Below, in pieces: positions 36,941-48,158 of a stretch of 64,000 nt of DNA. The position numbers and the translations under genes were made by a program. Positions within the stretch are counted from its first letter, which is position 1; every line of letters starts with the position of its first letter. The notes under the pieces are model-generated. The model ran no database searches, was not told the DNA's origin, and saw nothing but the letters and a program-made list of their open reading frames with translations. Location: positions 186,001-250,000 of the forward strand of contig MU277689.1 of NCBI GenBank assembly GCA_022385805.1. The letters are read 5' to 3'. The DNA is from Pilatotrama ljubarskyi. Lineage: Eukaryota > Basidiomycota > Agaricomycetes > Polyporales > Polyporaceae.

Positions 36941-38339
36941 TCAAGAGGGCCCGGCTGCAGCACGTATCCAGTCCTGATGCCGCTTCACGAGCTCCGCCAC
37001 GATGTCTTCCTCGATCTCCTTCTTGGGGTTCTGCGCGAGGTCGATCCGGAGCCACGACTCTTCGTACTGTCCGTGCCCCTGATCCTCAGAAGGGTCGCCG
37101 TTGCGCGGAGAGACGAAGACGACTTCGAACTTGCGCCGGTGCAAGTCGTTCCCGATGACGACCTGGTGTCCGTATCGCGCGAGCGCCTGTCGCGCCTTGG
37201 GGATGAGCAAGTTCTGGTCGGTCTCGAGCTGAAAAAGTATGGTGAACATTGCGAGGCAATAGGGCCGAAGGCGGGCGGGGACTCACTTTGAACGAGACGA
37301 TGTAGCCTTCGCGCGTCCACTCTGCTACGAGGGGCTTGAGTATCTTGGGTACCTGGTCCATCTCGATGTGCAAGCTGCCTTTTCCAGACTGGATCTTGTG
37401 CTCTGACTGTCAAACGAAAGATATGAGGACTGTTTCAGCATCTCATGCGACAGCGGGGAAGAGGTAGAACCGCTGCGTACCATCCTCTGTCGAGGCAAGA
37501 AGAAGTCGCTCACGGCCGCCGCGAGGTAGTACAAGCAGTTCCGGCCCAGGAGGGACATCTCCTGGCTCACCGCGCGGAGCAGCCAGAGGTAGTCATTGAC
37601 GGTGACGAACGTGAGCGTGAGGAGGGTGCCCGCGCGCTGAACGGCCTTGTACGCGGTGAGGACCTCGACGAGCTGTGCTCGCTCGGACGGGCGCACGGTG
37701 ATGTGCGACGCCGTCGCGGTGTCCTCCGAGGGGTCAAACTCGAGGAAGTCGAGGAAGGGATGGGTTGAGTGGGAATAGTGCCGGCTGAAGGGCTGCAGGC
37801 TGAACTGCCGGTGCATGAAGATCACCGCGTAGCCCGCCTTGAGGAAGTACTCTGCAGAGGTCGCGCCTCGCGTACCTGCAAGTCCGACGCAGGATTAGCA
37901 TGGTTATGCTATTACTGCTCGTGCTGATGCGGAGATAGAGGCGAATGGCCGGATGGCTATGTCTGGACGCACCGGCACTAAAGTTGTCGAGAAATCGCAC
38001 GCTGCGGTGGTGTGGCCGAGGTGATCAGCTTCGCCGATACTACGCTGTCGGACAGTGTGCAGGACGGCTGCTCACACATTGAGCTCGAGGGGGACGGTGG
38101 TCCCACCGCTCTAGGAACAAGGCGAGCGCGGATCGGCGTCGATTCTCAGCGGTCGCTTTCAATGCACGACTCCGACGCACCGTTACGAGCACGACCTTGC
38201 GCCCCTCGCGCAGCTGCCTCTGCACGAACTCTTGCACGCGTGCGACGTCGTGCTCGAGCGACGCCGGCGGCGGTTGTGTGGCAAAGTATCGCTCCGCAGA
38301 GAATGTGTGCTCTCCGTCGGGTTGCGGAGATGTCGCCAT
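36941..38339 (-). CDS. Phosphopantothenate-cysteine ligase (CoA biosynthesis)
   Basis: Minus-strand exons 38181-38339, 38076-38110, 37973-38001, 37481-37875, 37287-37406 and 36941-37228 join to 341 residues. The fold is recognisable by SGGTTVPLE, VRFLDNFSAGTRGATSAEYF (the nucleotide-binding region), GYAVIFMHRQFSL, YYLAAAVSDFFLP (the conserved AAVSD loop) and SFKLETDQNLLIPKA. The FVSPRN motif lies near the end. The enzyme condenses 4'-phosphopantothenate with cysteine in the cytosol, the second step from pantothenate to CoA. In fungi it is a stand-alone protein (Cab2) and uses ATP rather than CTP. Two tiny exons (35 and 29 nt) carry the core glycine-rich motif. The phases leave no other solution. 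The start MATSPQPDGEHTF is the first ATG that leads into the conserved helix. Confidence 0.92.
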
Positions 38340-39534
38340 ACTGGACCCGGAATCCGAAACGCGTGGCAGAGTACAAATTGTTTGGGTCGAGTGAGTGTTC
38401 CGAGTGTCTGGTACGTCGTCTGCGCACTCGGTGTCTGGGAGCAAAGCGACTGACTGTGTGCGCACGGCGAGCAGAGCGTATGGCGAGAGACGTCGCGCGC
38501 GGTGTCGAAGGCGGCCAATGCTGCTGCTCGATAATTGGCGCGGTCGCGGTCGGCCGACCACCGAAGCTCGAGCTCTCTTCCGTACCACCACCGTCCCCGC
38601 TCATATCTCTCCACTATTTCTGCAAGCTGCTTCGCAACCGCTTCGCGCCTTCTACGGCTGCCCCATTGCCCAAACTTTCCGGCCAATGTGAACGCCTTCG
38701 TCCAAATGAACGGTGCATGCGGGTGCGGGGTACGGGGATATCGGCGATGGATGAGCCATCTGAGCACCATCGAGCCTCGCCATTCGCTCCGTCCGTCGCA
38801 TCCGTTCACACAACCCCAATGCTCCATATAGCATTACCTCTTCGCTGGTCCTCTGCCAGCCCGACGGTCACCTCGAGACGTGGTGCGGCGAAAATTGCCT
38901 CAACACCGACAGGTACGGCTCGCGCGCTGCAACTGCGGCAACCCGTCTCCGCCCGACGGACGCATCGCACGGCGCTGCTTCGACTTGTACCACTTGCCAC
39001 GAACCCGACGCGGAGGTCCCACGTACGCTGCTACACATTGTAACACAACGCAGCGAACTGACCGATGATTTACCGCGGTCGCCACTGTCATAGCGACTTG
39101 CCGCTCGCTGCCGTCGGTTGTTTGGACACGTAGATCCAATGCTACGGCGAGCGGACCATGCCAAGCACATTCAGCCTCCCACCGGGTCGTTATGAACCTC
39201 CGTCGTGTGTTGGCGAAACTTGCTCTCGTGCACTGCCGCCCTTTCTTAGGACTCATGCCGCATCCTCCGGCAGCTGCACTCGTAGCAATCAGCCGGTTCT
39301 TGACGGGGACTACTTTGGCTCGTCGGGCCTTCCGTCTAATCCTGCGTGGAAGTGGACCCAGGGCAAAATCGGATGCACCCTCCACGCCAGTCTGAACATG
39401 CTTCGAGGATCGCAACAGAGCTCAACAGTAGAAGTGGTTAAATAGCCCTGCATCGGCTCTACATCCTCCCCATCCACACTCCAAGCAACACATCGAGGCA
39501 ATAACCTCCCGACTCAAGCCAGCACTAACTCAAG
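38340..39534. other. Divergent spacer, possible unrecognised exon
   Basis: Lies between the ligase and the secreted-protein gene, both reading away from it. On the minus strand a frame (about 38400-38827) contains a protein-like helix, AKQLAEIVERYERGRWWYGR, preceded by HAPFIWTKAFTLAGKFGQWG. No partner exons or start could be settled, so it is not called as a gene. The plus-strand frame over 38012-39043 overlaps ligase exons and is a shadow. Confidence 0.3.
39438..39445 (+). promoter_or_regulatory. TATA-like box of the secreted-protein gene
   Basis: TTAAATAG lies 90 nt before the ATG at 39535, followed by a C/T-rich stretch typical of highly expressed fungal genes. Position and context support it; no experiment does. 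Confidence 0.3.
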
Positions 39535-40180
39535 ATGTTCTCCAAGACCTTCGCTGTCGCCGCCGTCGTCCTCGGCGCCACCCTCCAGGCCGCCGCGCAC
39601 GCTGGTATCACCCCCGCCCTGGGCGTGAGCACCACCTTCATCCGCGCCAACGTGCAGCGCCCCTCCGCTGCCGCGCCCTGCGGTGCGATCGACATCGCTT
39701 CGAACTTCGACTCGTCGACCCCGATCATCGCGAACCCCGACGGCACCTTCGATGCCACCATCACCAACTTCAACGCGTACGCACCTGCCCCCACCCCGCA
39801 TTCCACGCCTCGAAACTCTCGCTGACAATTTGTCGTTGTACTATACAGCGGCGTTGACGGTTCCCGCATGGTGGTGAACGCCACGGTCGACCCCACCGGC
39901 ACTGGCGCCAGCTTCAGCGGCATCGCGACCGTCCTCGTGAACGGTCTACTCGTTCGTGCCTGCACCTCGCTCTTGCCTCCCTACCTCTCATGCTGATGCT
40001 TGATTTTTTCTTCGTGCCTCACAGGACCCGACCGACGTCACCTCGCAGCCGCTCGTCGTTCAGCTCCCCCAGGGCACCACCTGCAGTGGCGGCGCGACCG
40101 CCGACAAGTGCCTCGTCTCGTTCATCACCGCTGGCGGGTTCGGCAACTGCGTCGTCGTCGAGACTCCCGCCACCGCCTAG
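39535..40180 (+). CDS. Small secreted protein with a predicted N-terminal histidine
   Basis: Exons 39535-39776, 39849-39936 and 40025-40180 give 161 residues. A clear signal peptide (MFSKTFAVAAVVLGATLQAAA) should be cut before HAGITPALGV, leaving His as residue 1 of the mature protein. The rest is Ala/Thr/Gly-rich with four cysteines (PCGAID, TTCSGG, DKCLVS, GNCVVV), enough for two disulfides, and looks all-beta. It resembles small conserved secreted proteins of Agaricomycetes, for which I know no proven function. A mature N-terminal His recalls copper-binding secreted families, but no second histidine exists to complete a histidine brace. The donor of intron 2 is weak (GTGAAC at 39937); a GTCTAC six bases on is out of phase. 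The upstream TATA-like box and C/T tract suggest strong expression (inference). Confidence 0.8.
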
Positions 40181-40281
40181 AGGATCAATTCCGTCACGTG
40201 ATGCCTAGTCTCTGGGCTTCAGGTTCGGGCTATAAAGGGCATAGAGGGTTCACGGTCACAGGTTGTATAGTCGGGTTTCAT

Positions 40282-40378
40282 AGGAGATGACGGGTATGGT
40301 GTATCAGTACGTGTGGTGTATAAAGTGTCAGAGGAGATGATGAGAAAGGTGTATCAGTACGTGCGTTGTGTCAAGATG
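40282..40378 (+). repeat. Tandem duplication, period 50 bp, two copies
   Basis: Two adjacent copies start with AGGAGATGA at 40282 and 40332 and share GGTGTATCAGTACGTG. They differ at a few bases. They lie about 100 nt after the stop of the secreted-protein gene, probably inside its 3' untranslated region. The remainder of 40181-40813 shows nothing further except the TATA box of the next gene. Confidence 0.7.
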
Positions 40379-40665
40379 CGTGTGTTAACGTTTGGTTTGC
40401 CAAGTTCTGTTGCTCGGTGGGCTCGGACAGAACCCGAGCGCGTGTGAAGCTTCATAGGTCGCCGTCTTGTTCGCAGCTATCGCGGATTGCAGCGAAGATC
40501 GGCATGCCGTGACTGCTGCATGAGCTACAACACTTCTGGCGATATCGCCGCCTCAGGCCTTGGGACGCTCCTGGTCGACAGCGCTCCGCAGGCCATCGTT
40601 CTGAAGCTTAACAGGCTGCGTTGAGAGATACAACCTTGTACCACGAGGCCAGGAAGTGGTTTCCC

Positions 40666-40673
40666 TATATAAA
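40666..40673 (+). promoter_or_regulatory. TATA box of the epoxide hydrolase gene
   Basis: TATATAAA lies 141 nt upstream of the ATG at 40814, a plausible distance for a fungal gene with a leader of about 100 nt. Confidence 0.45.
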
Positions 40674-40813
40674 GCAGCACCAGCCTGGCTTTCTCTGAAC
40701 AGCGCGAGCTGCATACTCGTGCGATTCCCACCAGCAGTAGTAAGTGGCCTTCGCGCGCACCCACGACCCTCACATCAAAAGCTCGACGCCTCGTCTAGCC
40801 CATACAGCTGAAC

Positions 40814-42019
40814 ATGACACAAGCGACGACTGTCCAGGAGTGGCCTGGGGTTCCTGATGGTGTGCGCTCGCGCACCCTCCCCGTGCGCGACCTCGAGATG
40901 CACTTCTTCGAGGCGGGCACGCCCAGCGACCCGCTCATCCTCCTCCTGCACGGCTTCCCGGAGCTCGCGTACTCGTGGCGAAAAGTGATCCTCCCGCTCT
41001 CCTGCGCAGGTACCGGGTACCACGTCGTTGCCCCCGACCAACGCGGGTTCGGGCGAACCAAGCCGCGCGATCCGGCCGCACCAGGTGCAGCGCGGCCAGT
41101 TGCGTTCGAGGACGATGTGCGGCCGTACCAGACGGTGAACCTCGTACACGACATCGTCGCGCTCATATCTGCCCTGGGACACAAGGACGTCGCATGCCTC
41201 ATCGGACACGACGCTGGGTCGACCATCGCGGGCTTCTGCGCCATCGTCCGTCCCGAGCTCTTCAAAGCCGTCGTCTTCATGAGCACGCCCTTCACAGGTC
41301 CACCCTCCTTACCCTTCGACGTCGCCAACAACCCGCCGCCCACCACGCCCGGCGCGATCTTCCCAGCCACGCTCGTCGAATCCGCACTCGCCGCCCTCGA
41401 TCCCCCGCGCAAGCACTACATGCTCTACTACTCCACCCCGCACGCGAACGCGTACATGTGGCGCGCACCGCAGGGCCTGCATGCGTTCTTTCGCGGGTAC
41501 TACCACCTCAAGAGCGCGGACTGGGCGGGGAACGATCCACACCCGATAGAGGCGAGCGCGGCGGGCCTCGCCAGTCTGCCGCATTACTACGTGATGCCGC
41601 GCGACGCGACGATGGCGCAGGTCGCGCAGGCCGGCGCGCCGTCCACCGAGGAGATGGGAGGGAACAAGTGGCTGCCGGACGAGGAGCTCGCGGTGTACAC
41701 ACGCGAGTACAAGCGGACGGGCTTCCAGGGCGGGCTCAACCGGTACAGGAGTGTCACTGATCCTACGCTCGCCGAAGAGCTCACCCTGTTTTCTGGGAGG
41801 AAGATCGAGGTGCCGGCAATGTACGTATCAGGGAGGAAGGACTGGGGGGTGTATCAGAACCCCGGTGCGCTGGACAAGATGCGGGAGAAGGCGTGCACGG
41901 ATATGGGCGAGGGGGATGTTGTACTCCTTGAAGGAGCCGGACATTGGGCCCAGCAGGAGCAGCCCGAGGCGTTGATGGCTCGCTTGACCCAGTTCTTGAA
42001 AGGACGCCTGAGGCAATAG
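40814..42019 (+). CDS. Epoxide hydrolase, alpha/beta-hydrolase fold
   Basis: A single exon of 401 residues. The oxyanion motif HGFPE is at residues 46-50 and the nucleophile elbow GHDAGS has Asp133, the residue that marks epoxide hydrolases (serine esterases have Ser there). A cap region rich in Tyr (MLYYSTPHANAYMW, FFRGYYHLK) could supply the two tyrosines that polarise the epoxide. The acid/His pair comes near the end: VSGRKDWGVY and GAGHWAQQEQP. The expected reaction is water addition to an epoxide, giving a vicinal diol, in detoxification or lipid metabolism. Substrate is unknown. No signal peptide is visible, so it is probably cytosolic or peroxisomal. It is the only long intronless gene in the window, and its codon use is as GC-rich as its neighbours. 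Confidence 0.9.
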   Translation: MTQATTVQEWPGVPDGVRSRTLPVRDLEMHFFEAGTPSDPLILLLHGFPELAYSWRKVILPLSCAGTGYHVVAPDQRGFGRTKPRDPAAPGAARPVAFEDDVRPYQTVNLVHDIVALISALGHKDVACLIGHDAGSTIAGFCAIVRPELFKAVVFMSTPFTGPPSLPFDVANNPPPTTPGAIFPATLVESALAALDPPRKHYMLYYSTPHANAYMWRAPQGLHAFFRGYYHLKSADWAGNDPHPIEASAAGLASLPHYYVMPRDATMAQVAQAGAPSTEEMGGNKWLPDEELAVYTREYKRTGFQGGLNRYRSVTDPTLAEELTLFSGRKIEVPAMYVSGRKDWGVYQNPGALDKMREKACTDMGEGDVVLLEGAGHWAQQEQPEALMARLTQFLKGRLRQ

Positions 42020-44270
42020 GTAGCGCTGTCTGGTAGCCTGCTCCCAACCTGTAGCAAGCATAGGTGAAAAGCGCTGATGAACGAGACTGCCAGTGCTCCT
42101 CCGTCATATTCATCTCCTTTGAATATCCTGTATCAGCTTGACCGTGTTGATGACTTATCGGATGGAGCACAAACGTTGGCCGCTGTCCCAGGCGACTACG
42201 ATCGGGAGCTGTCACGAATAGCTGAGCATGCGATCAAATGATTGACCGAGGTACAAGTGAACCTCGAAGACTCGTCTACAAACGCCAGCTTTCTCGCGTC
42301 CAGCGAATTTTCCGAGCCATGCTCGCACACGGAGGTATCCTATACTACACTGGATGAACATGAGAGTCCTGGGGCCAGAGCACGAAAAACGCACCGGGTG
42401 GTGGGCTGTGATAAGGGGCTTCGTGCGCACTTGCCAACTGTATAGACCATGAGGTACTAGCAGCGTCCGAGCGGGAGGCAGCTCGGCAAGGACGAACATG
42501 CGCCCGTTGCAAAACGGACAGTGACCACAACTCACGGACGGGAAAGACAGCATCCGGGCGATAGTCTTGAGAGCAGGCCGAACGTCTGTATCTTGCTCAT
42601 ATCCATCCTCTTCATGAGGGTGTAGCGCGGCACGCAAAGACCGGGTCTCTGCGTGGGAATTCCGAGTCGACACTGTAGGCCTCTGGACTTATCGGCGACA
42701 GCAGAACCCCTGTGCCGGTGACATGGATGACTTTGAGGGCTTGAATTGAGCCTGACATCTTCGTGGACACCTAGTAGAGGAGTGCCGCGCAAGGGCAACG
42801 ACATGACCATAGCGCACAGCTTAGTCGAGTAGAGGTGCCTCGTCCTCCGAGTGACTCTGGTGGGCTAGGCTGGGTTGTCTAGCGCGGGGGATGTGCTCGT
42901 GTCCTTGGCCCCAGTTAGCTGCCTTCGTCGGTAATCGGAGATGGATGGCGGATGCGCGATGAACCAGCACGATGGCGATGGTGGTTGGTGCATGAGCCAC
43001 TGTAAGTACGGTCCACATACCCGACGTCACCTAGACTCGGACAATGATACGCGAAATATATCCACATGAGCACGCGCATTGTGGACATACGTGAGACAAC
43101 AGATATACCGGACCGCCGTTAATTCACGCTCGGAACCGGGTTGGCACGTTCGAAGTCGCCAGGGACATGCCAGGGTGGTTCATGGACAAGAAGAACCTAC
43201 CCGACCCCAGATGGGTCGGACATTTATCGACCCTATTGACGAAGATGATCAACGTCATATACTGGAGCGACACGGAGGAAGGGCAGGCTAACTCACCTCA
43301 GTGGGTGACTTCAGGACGTCACTCGGTGCCGTGACTAGGCATATCGCTGAGACCTCCCGATAGAAGGGAAGTTTATGGCGAAAACGAGAGGAGAGGAAGT
43401 GTTCTGTCTGGAGGGTGCATGACTGGAATGAAGAGGGAGATGAAGCGGAGGACGAACACGCGACTGGGTGCACTTAAGTCCTTATATGTCCGCCCGGACT
43501 CTGTGGGGACACCGATCTCGGGCCCTATATGCTTTGGCGAACTTGCACAGGTCCGTGGCGCACAACGGGGTTCCTATTGTTTCAACTTTGAGCATGATAC
43601 CCCAGATCCATGACGAATATCAATGCGCGCCGGCAGGTGCGCAACTATGCAGTCATACCCGTCGCTGCATTTCGGATGATGCCTTCACGGTGGGGACGAA
43701 TCCACACGAGCACAGGCTGGCCCGCGTTGAACCAAGTACGAGCTTTGGCCTCCAACCTAGGGCAGCCACCTTAGTCAGTATGCCATCAGGGAAGTACATT
43801 TGTGCGCGACGGGCCTTGGGCAGGTCAGAGGCGTCAGGCAGTCCCTTCACCCAAAGTCTGGAATACCGCGGGTGTCGAACGAAGGGACTAGGAACATAGT
43901 CACGACGCGGGAGACATACAAAACACAAAGCTGATTGCATTCATCTCGTACTAGAGCAGAAGCATGCATGATCCATCGAACAGTGTGGTACGAGAGCAAG
44001 GGATTGCTTGAGTGCTACTAATGTTGTCCATCCCGTACTTCTTGGCCGAAGGCGTCTAGGAGAAACGATGTCTCAGATTTACTGACATTGAGTAGACCGA
44101 ATGGATGCTCACCTAAGGAATAATTAAAAGGCAGCTAGCGTAACAATGAAGGCGTCAAGAGTCTTTCGAGTGCAGCGGCAAGAGACGAGACATGATGTCC
44201 GGGTATAGGAGGGAGAGGAGGGTATCGCAGGTCATGGAGGGTATCGGCCAGTTGAATCGATGTTCGGTGC
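42020..44270. other. Gene-poor 2.25 kb, no gene recognised
   Basis: Between the epoxide hydrolase stop and the end of the RRM gene. Frames of up to 153 codons (42212-42673 minus; 43468-43899 plus) exist but show no motif, no splice context and mixed base composition. No inverted or direct terminal repeats were noticed. Confidence 0.4.
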
Positions 44271-46051
44271 TCAAGCAACTTGCGAAGAGCGCAGGACCGG
44301 AGACGACGGCGTAGAGAAGCGCTGCCCAAAGGAGTACTGTAACGGAGCAGAATCATAACGAGGCCTGCCAGAGCAACGAAGTCAGTATAAATGCTTATGG
44401 CGAGATGAAGGGCATGCGTACGTGGTTGGAGCGGAGCTTGGCCGGACACCGGTGAATGGAACGCAGAGGAAGGGAGTACCATAAGCCGACGAAAGAGAGC
44501 GCGGATCCACAGCGAGCAAACCGCCCTTAGCGAGTGCAGCCAGACTAGCCTCAGAGAACCCAGAACCGGGGTATACGGGCCTGACAGAGGAGTGGAGGCC
44601 GTTTTGAGCATGACCGGTCGGCACGACGAACGGAGCAGCATGAGGGTTTAGGCCAGGCTTTCCGTCTCCCTCACCAAAGCTCGGAGAGCAAGTACGCAGA
44701 TATTCAACTCTTAGAGGAGAGTTAGAGTACGCCTGTCCATCTAGAGTAGCGGCTGCCTCTGTGGCCTGAGAGATAGTCGCAAACTCCACGACAGCTGAGA
44801 CGTGAGCGCGGTCGCCAGAGCCTGAAGGGAGAATCTCTAGCTTGTTGATATTGCCAAAGGGTCCCAAGAGAGGATGCAGGTCCGATAGCTGTGAGAACAG
44901 AACTGCAGGGAGATTTTTGATCAAAAGCGTGGAGGAGGGCATGACGTAGTTGCTCGTCGGGGGGCATTCAGACGGCGGAGTGACCATGATGGGCATCTCC
45001 AACGTAGGAAATGCCGGGCTGATAGATTTCAGGTCGAACGGTGCGGGCGAAGGTGACGGCGACGTGCTAGACAACACGGTGGCGCGATCCCCGCCATCCA
45101 AGAAGCCTGGAAATGGTGAGAAAGGAGCTGGCTAGTAGATTACGACTACACATACCGTCGGAGCGCTGCACTACGGCCCAGGAGACGTCGATCATATGAC
45201 CCCTAGAAACGGACTCATCAGAGAGCTAGCGAGGAGGAACGGATGGTCTCGACATACTTGATCTCCTTGCGATTCAGGCCCTCCATGGCGGCCTTTGCCT
45301 GATCATGACGAGCCATGACGATGAATCCGCGACGTCTAGATGCATTGTCTACGGTGGCCAGAATGACTGCATGCGCCACGATACCGAAGCGAGCAAATAT
45401 CTCGGCAAACTCAGCTCTGCAAATCGAGACGGTTCGTAGTCGTACAAGATCAGAAAACGTTGGGAAGAACGTACTTCGTGAGGTCGAATGGGAGGCCAAG
45501 CACGTATAGGTTCCTCCGGGTATCAGGGTGTTTTCCCGGTCTCCCAGCGCGAGGAACATCCGAAGAGGGTACGGGTGTGACAGCACTATCACAAGGTCAG
45601 TCATCAGAACAGTTCATGGATGAGGCGATGCGACTCACAGAGGGACGCCGTCGACGTTATAGCCTGACATACAGAGGGCTTTTCTGGAGAAGAGGTCAGT
45701 GGCAGGTGGAGACGCATACAAGGACAGAGCTGACTTGGCAGAGTCCTGGGTTGAAAAAGTCAAGGAATAGTATCTGCGACCCTTGTCAAACAGCTCGTCG
45801 CATTTCGTGATGTCTCCTGAGCAAGATGTACCTAGATGTCATTCGAGGCACCAGCTGTAAAGACGACCAACGACATACCGATTAGATTGTTGAACAAGTC
45901 CAATATTTCCCGCCGAGATACTGCAGGCGTTGAAAGTCTGTATCTCCCCGCATGAACATCGGAACAACTGACCTGCTTCGGCGATGTTATTGACGTGAAC
46001 AGAACAGCCTTCGCGGCTAAACTTGAAGTAGGCGTTCGGCGTGGTCGACAT
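44271..46051 (-). CDS. RNA-binding protein with three RRM domains
   Basis: Nine minus-strand exons: 45973-46051, 45879-45920, 45735-45816, 45639-45683, 45475-45585, 45258-45416, 45156-45202, 44422-45106 and 44271-44364, giving 447 residues. The 51 nt gap 45684-45734 is in frame but removed here because splicing restores the RRM1 sequence QDSAKKALCMSGY and it contains a CTGAC branch site. RRM1 starts CSVHVNNIAEAVSRREILDL. RRM2 has RRNLYVLGLPFDL (RNP2) and RRRGFIVMA (RNP1). RRM3 has STLLIKNLPAVLF and HVSAVVEFA. The order, with a Pro/Ser-rich linker and tail, recalls fungal Mei2-like or mRNA-regulating RRM proteins. The target is unknown. The start is uncertain: a splice-acceptor-like CAG at 46085 could join a further upstream exon. 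Confidence 0.8.
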
Positions 46052-46445
46052 GGGGTGCTGGTTCCTGAGTGCAAGATAACGGCTCTGTGATTGGAACACG
46101 GTCAGCGTAAGGTGTACGTTACTGTATGCTCAAGAAGCAAGAAAGGAGCAAGGGCGGATGGGGGAATGAACAGGTTGAAGAACAAGAACGTCCGGCGAAG
46201 GCCGACTCTGGTTCGCTCGTTTTGGCGGGCACATTTTCCCACGCCACAAGCGCTCAGGACGCGTCGGGCGCGACCGCGCGTCATTAGTTAGGCGCCCAGG
46301 CGCGCCGTCCACCAGCGCCTGTGCACGCGACCGCGGTTGCACGCGAACTACCATCATCGACGGTGATTGTGAAGTCCGTGGATTTCGTCGGAAACGCAAA
46401 GCCGTCCTGTCGACATTCGCGAACTAACGTGCTCATTTCGCAGCA
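46052..46445. promoter_or_regulatory. Shared divergent promoter region, RRM / RAD51-like
   Basis: 394 bp separate the two start codons on opposite strands. No TATA box was found. If the RRM gene has an extra first exon, it lies here. Confidence 0.4.
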
Positions 46446-47975
46446 ATGTCGGAAAGACTCCTCTCGACCTTATCGCTCCCTTCGCCCACACTCTCTGCCC
46501 TCGCAGAAGCGGGCTACGAGACCGTCAACGACCTGTCAAACACCACCCCAGAGCAGCTCTCCGATGGTCTGATTTTGACGTGACATGCACGCCTCCTCCG
46601 CAAACTCACTGTACGCGATGCGAACTTCAATCCAACAGACCTGAACATACCGCTCCCGGCTTCGCAAGCGGTCTTCTCCGCATCTCGCCCGTCGGCCACG
46701 CTTCCCATGACCCAGTCAGCCGCAGCTATGCTGGGTACGACCGAGCAGTACTCCACGGACTGTCCTCCGCTGGACAGGCTCTTGGGCGGCGGCCTGAAAC
46801 GCGGGTTCATTCTCGAAATAAATGGTCCCCCTGGTTCGGGCAAGGAGCAGATAGCAGCGAATGCTGTCAAAAGCTTTGTCAAATACAACCAAGAAGTCCT
46901 CTTCGTCGGTAGGAGAAATTGCCCCGCACCCGCGAATACCTCGGCCTGACTAGGCTCATCAATGCCGCGCCGCTCAGACATGCAGAACATGGTTCCTCCA
47001 GCCACAATCAAGAGAATCCTGACGAGTACGTGAACCGTCGAACTTCGGCCGGGTTCCCGCACTGACTGGCGCTTCCGCCAGATAATCCCACGGCAGATAC
47101 CGAGGGCATGGATCTAGTCCGTTACCAAACATTGCACACCATTGCTGAATTCGTCGTCTTCTTGCGGAATCTCACTGCGTATCTGGAAGCCAATCCCGCC
47201 GTGAGTCGCCCATTATCGCCGCGGATATGATTTTCTCACCTCACTTCACCTCGCCTGCGACTGCGATCCGATCGTACGACAGACCGCGTTGCTCGTGCTC
47301 AACTCATTGCCTTTCCCGTTTCAGTCCCTCGTAGACTACAAGGAACGCAATGCCATTCTCGACCGGCTGAAGCAAACACTGGCGCTCGCATGCGCTTCTA
47401 TGGGTCTGAGTGTACGTAAAAGTGGCTATTTCCTGCGAGGGTCCCAGATCGTATCAGAAGGTGCTGAAAATAAGGGTCCACCTGGATCTAGGTCATTATC
47501 ACGAGCCAACTTCACACTAGGATGCTCGAGGGCAACGGGCAGCCCGGATCGGCGCCCCCTGGTTCGAAGTCGATTATGATTCCTTCCTTTGGTGAGCGTC
47601 GCAATCCAGCATGTCAGCTACACATCCTCGCATTGACCACGGAACGCTCACCTGATGCCATCCGAGCAGACAGCCGCAACTTCCCTATGGGAAGAACGTA
47701 CAGGGTTATCATTGTCCCTCAGACGAGAACGACGGGGTTAGTTGTCCTGGCAGAGGGACGATGCAGCAGCGCTGACTTCGCATTGGCTATCCAGTGTCAT
47801 GCGCCTGTTATCTTCCCCCTCCCAGCACGTGCGGAGTCTGAATCAGCCAGTGCCCGAGGAGCCCTACCAGCGGGTGCGTGTGTGTGTGCGGACGCTGCGC
47901 ACGTCTCCTATTCACCCAGCCTTCGCACGAGCCTGCTTACCATTCGCCACACAGGTCCGGGGCGTGATCGCATAG
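46446..47975 (+). CDS. RAD51C-like RecA-family protein with altered Walker motifs
   Basis: Nine exons: 46446-46566, 46639-46908, 46978-47025, 47082-47200, 47283-47411, 47492-47591, 47670-47736, 47795-47873 and 47955-47975, all phase-consistent, 317 residues. A helix-hairpin-helix-like N-terminus (SALAEAGYETVNDLSNTTPEQ) precedes the RecA signature DRLLGGGLKRGFILEINGP. The Walker A is GPPGSGKE (residues 103-110): Glu110 stands where Ser/Thr is needed to hold magnesium. The Walker B strand reads ALLVLNSLPFPF, with Asn193 where the acidic residue normally sits; FPF places it in the RAD51C group. VIITSQLHTRM follows as expected. RAD51 paralogues help load RAD51 in homologous recombination. This copy is predicted to bind or hydrolyse ATP poorly (inference). 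The last exon is only 21 nt. Confidence 0.85.
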
Positions 47976-48158
47976 CGTACTTGTGCCGCTCCAGCAGCCG
48001 AGCCACAGCAGCCGCAGGAGGCCCTGGCCACGGACGTGCTGCTTCCACTCATCTTCCCTCGCCCACGCACGATCGATATGTCAGCCGCGGACATTCCTCG
48101 GTATGTAGATGCGGGACTGAAACTTGGGTGTGGCAGCGACTACCACGTACGGGTTCAT

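Noticed and set aside
38012..39043. 343-codon plus-strand open frame
   Set aside because: It overlaps ligase exons 1 and 2 in antisense. The minus-strand ligase model is supported by conserved motifs and phases, so the plus-strand frame is a GC-rich shadow.
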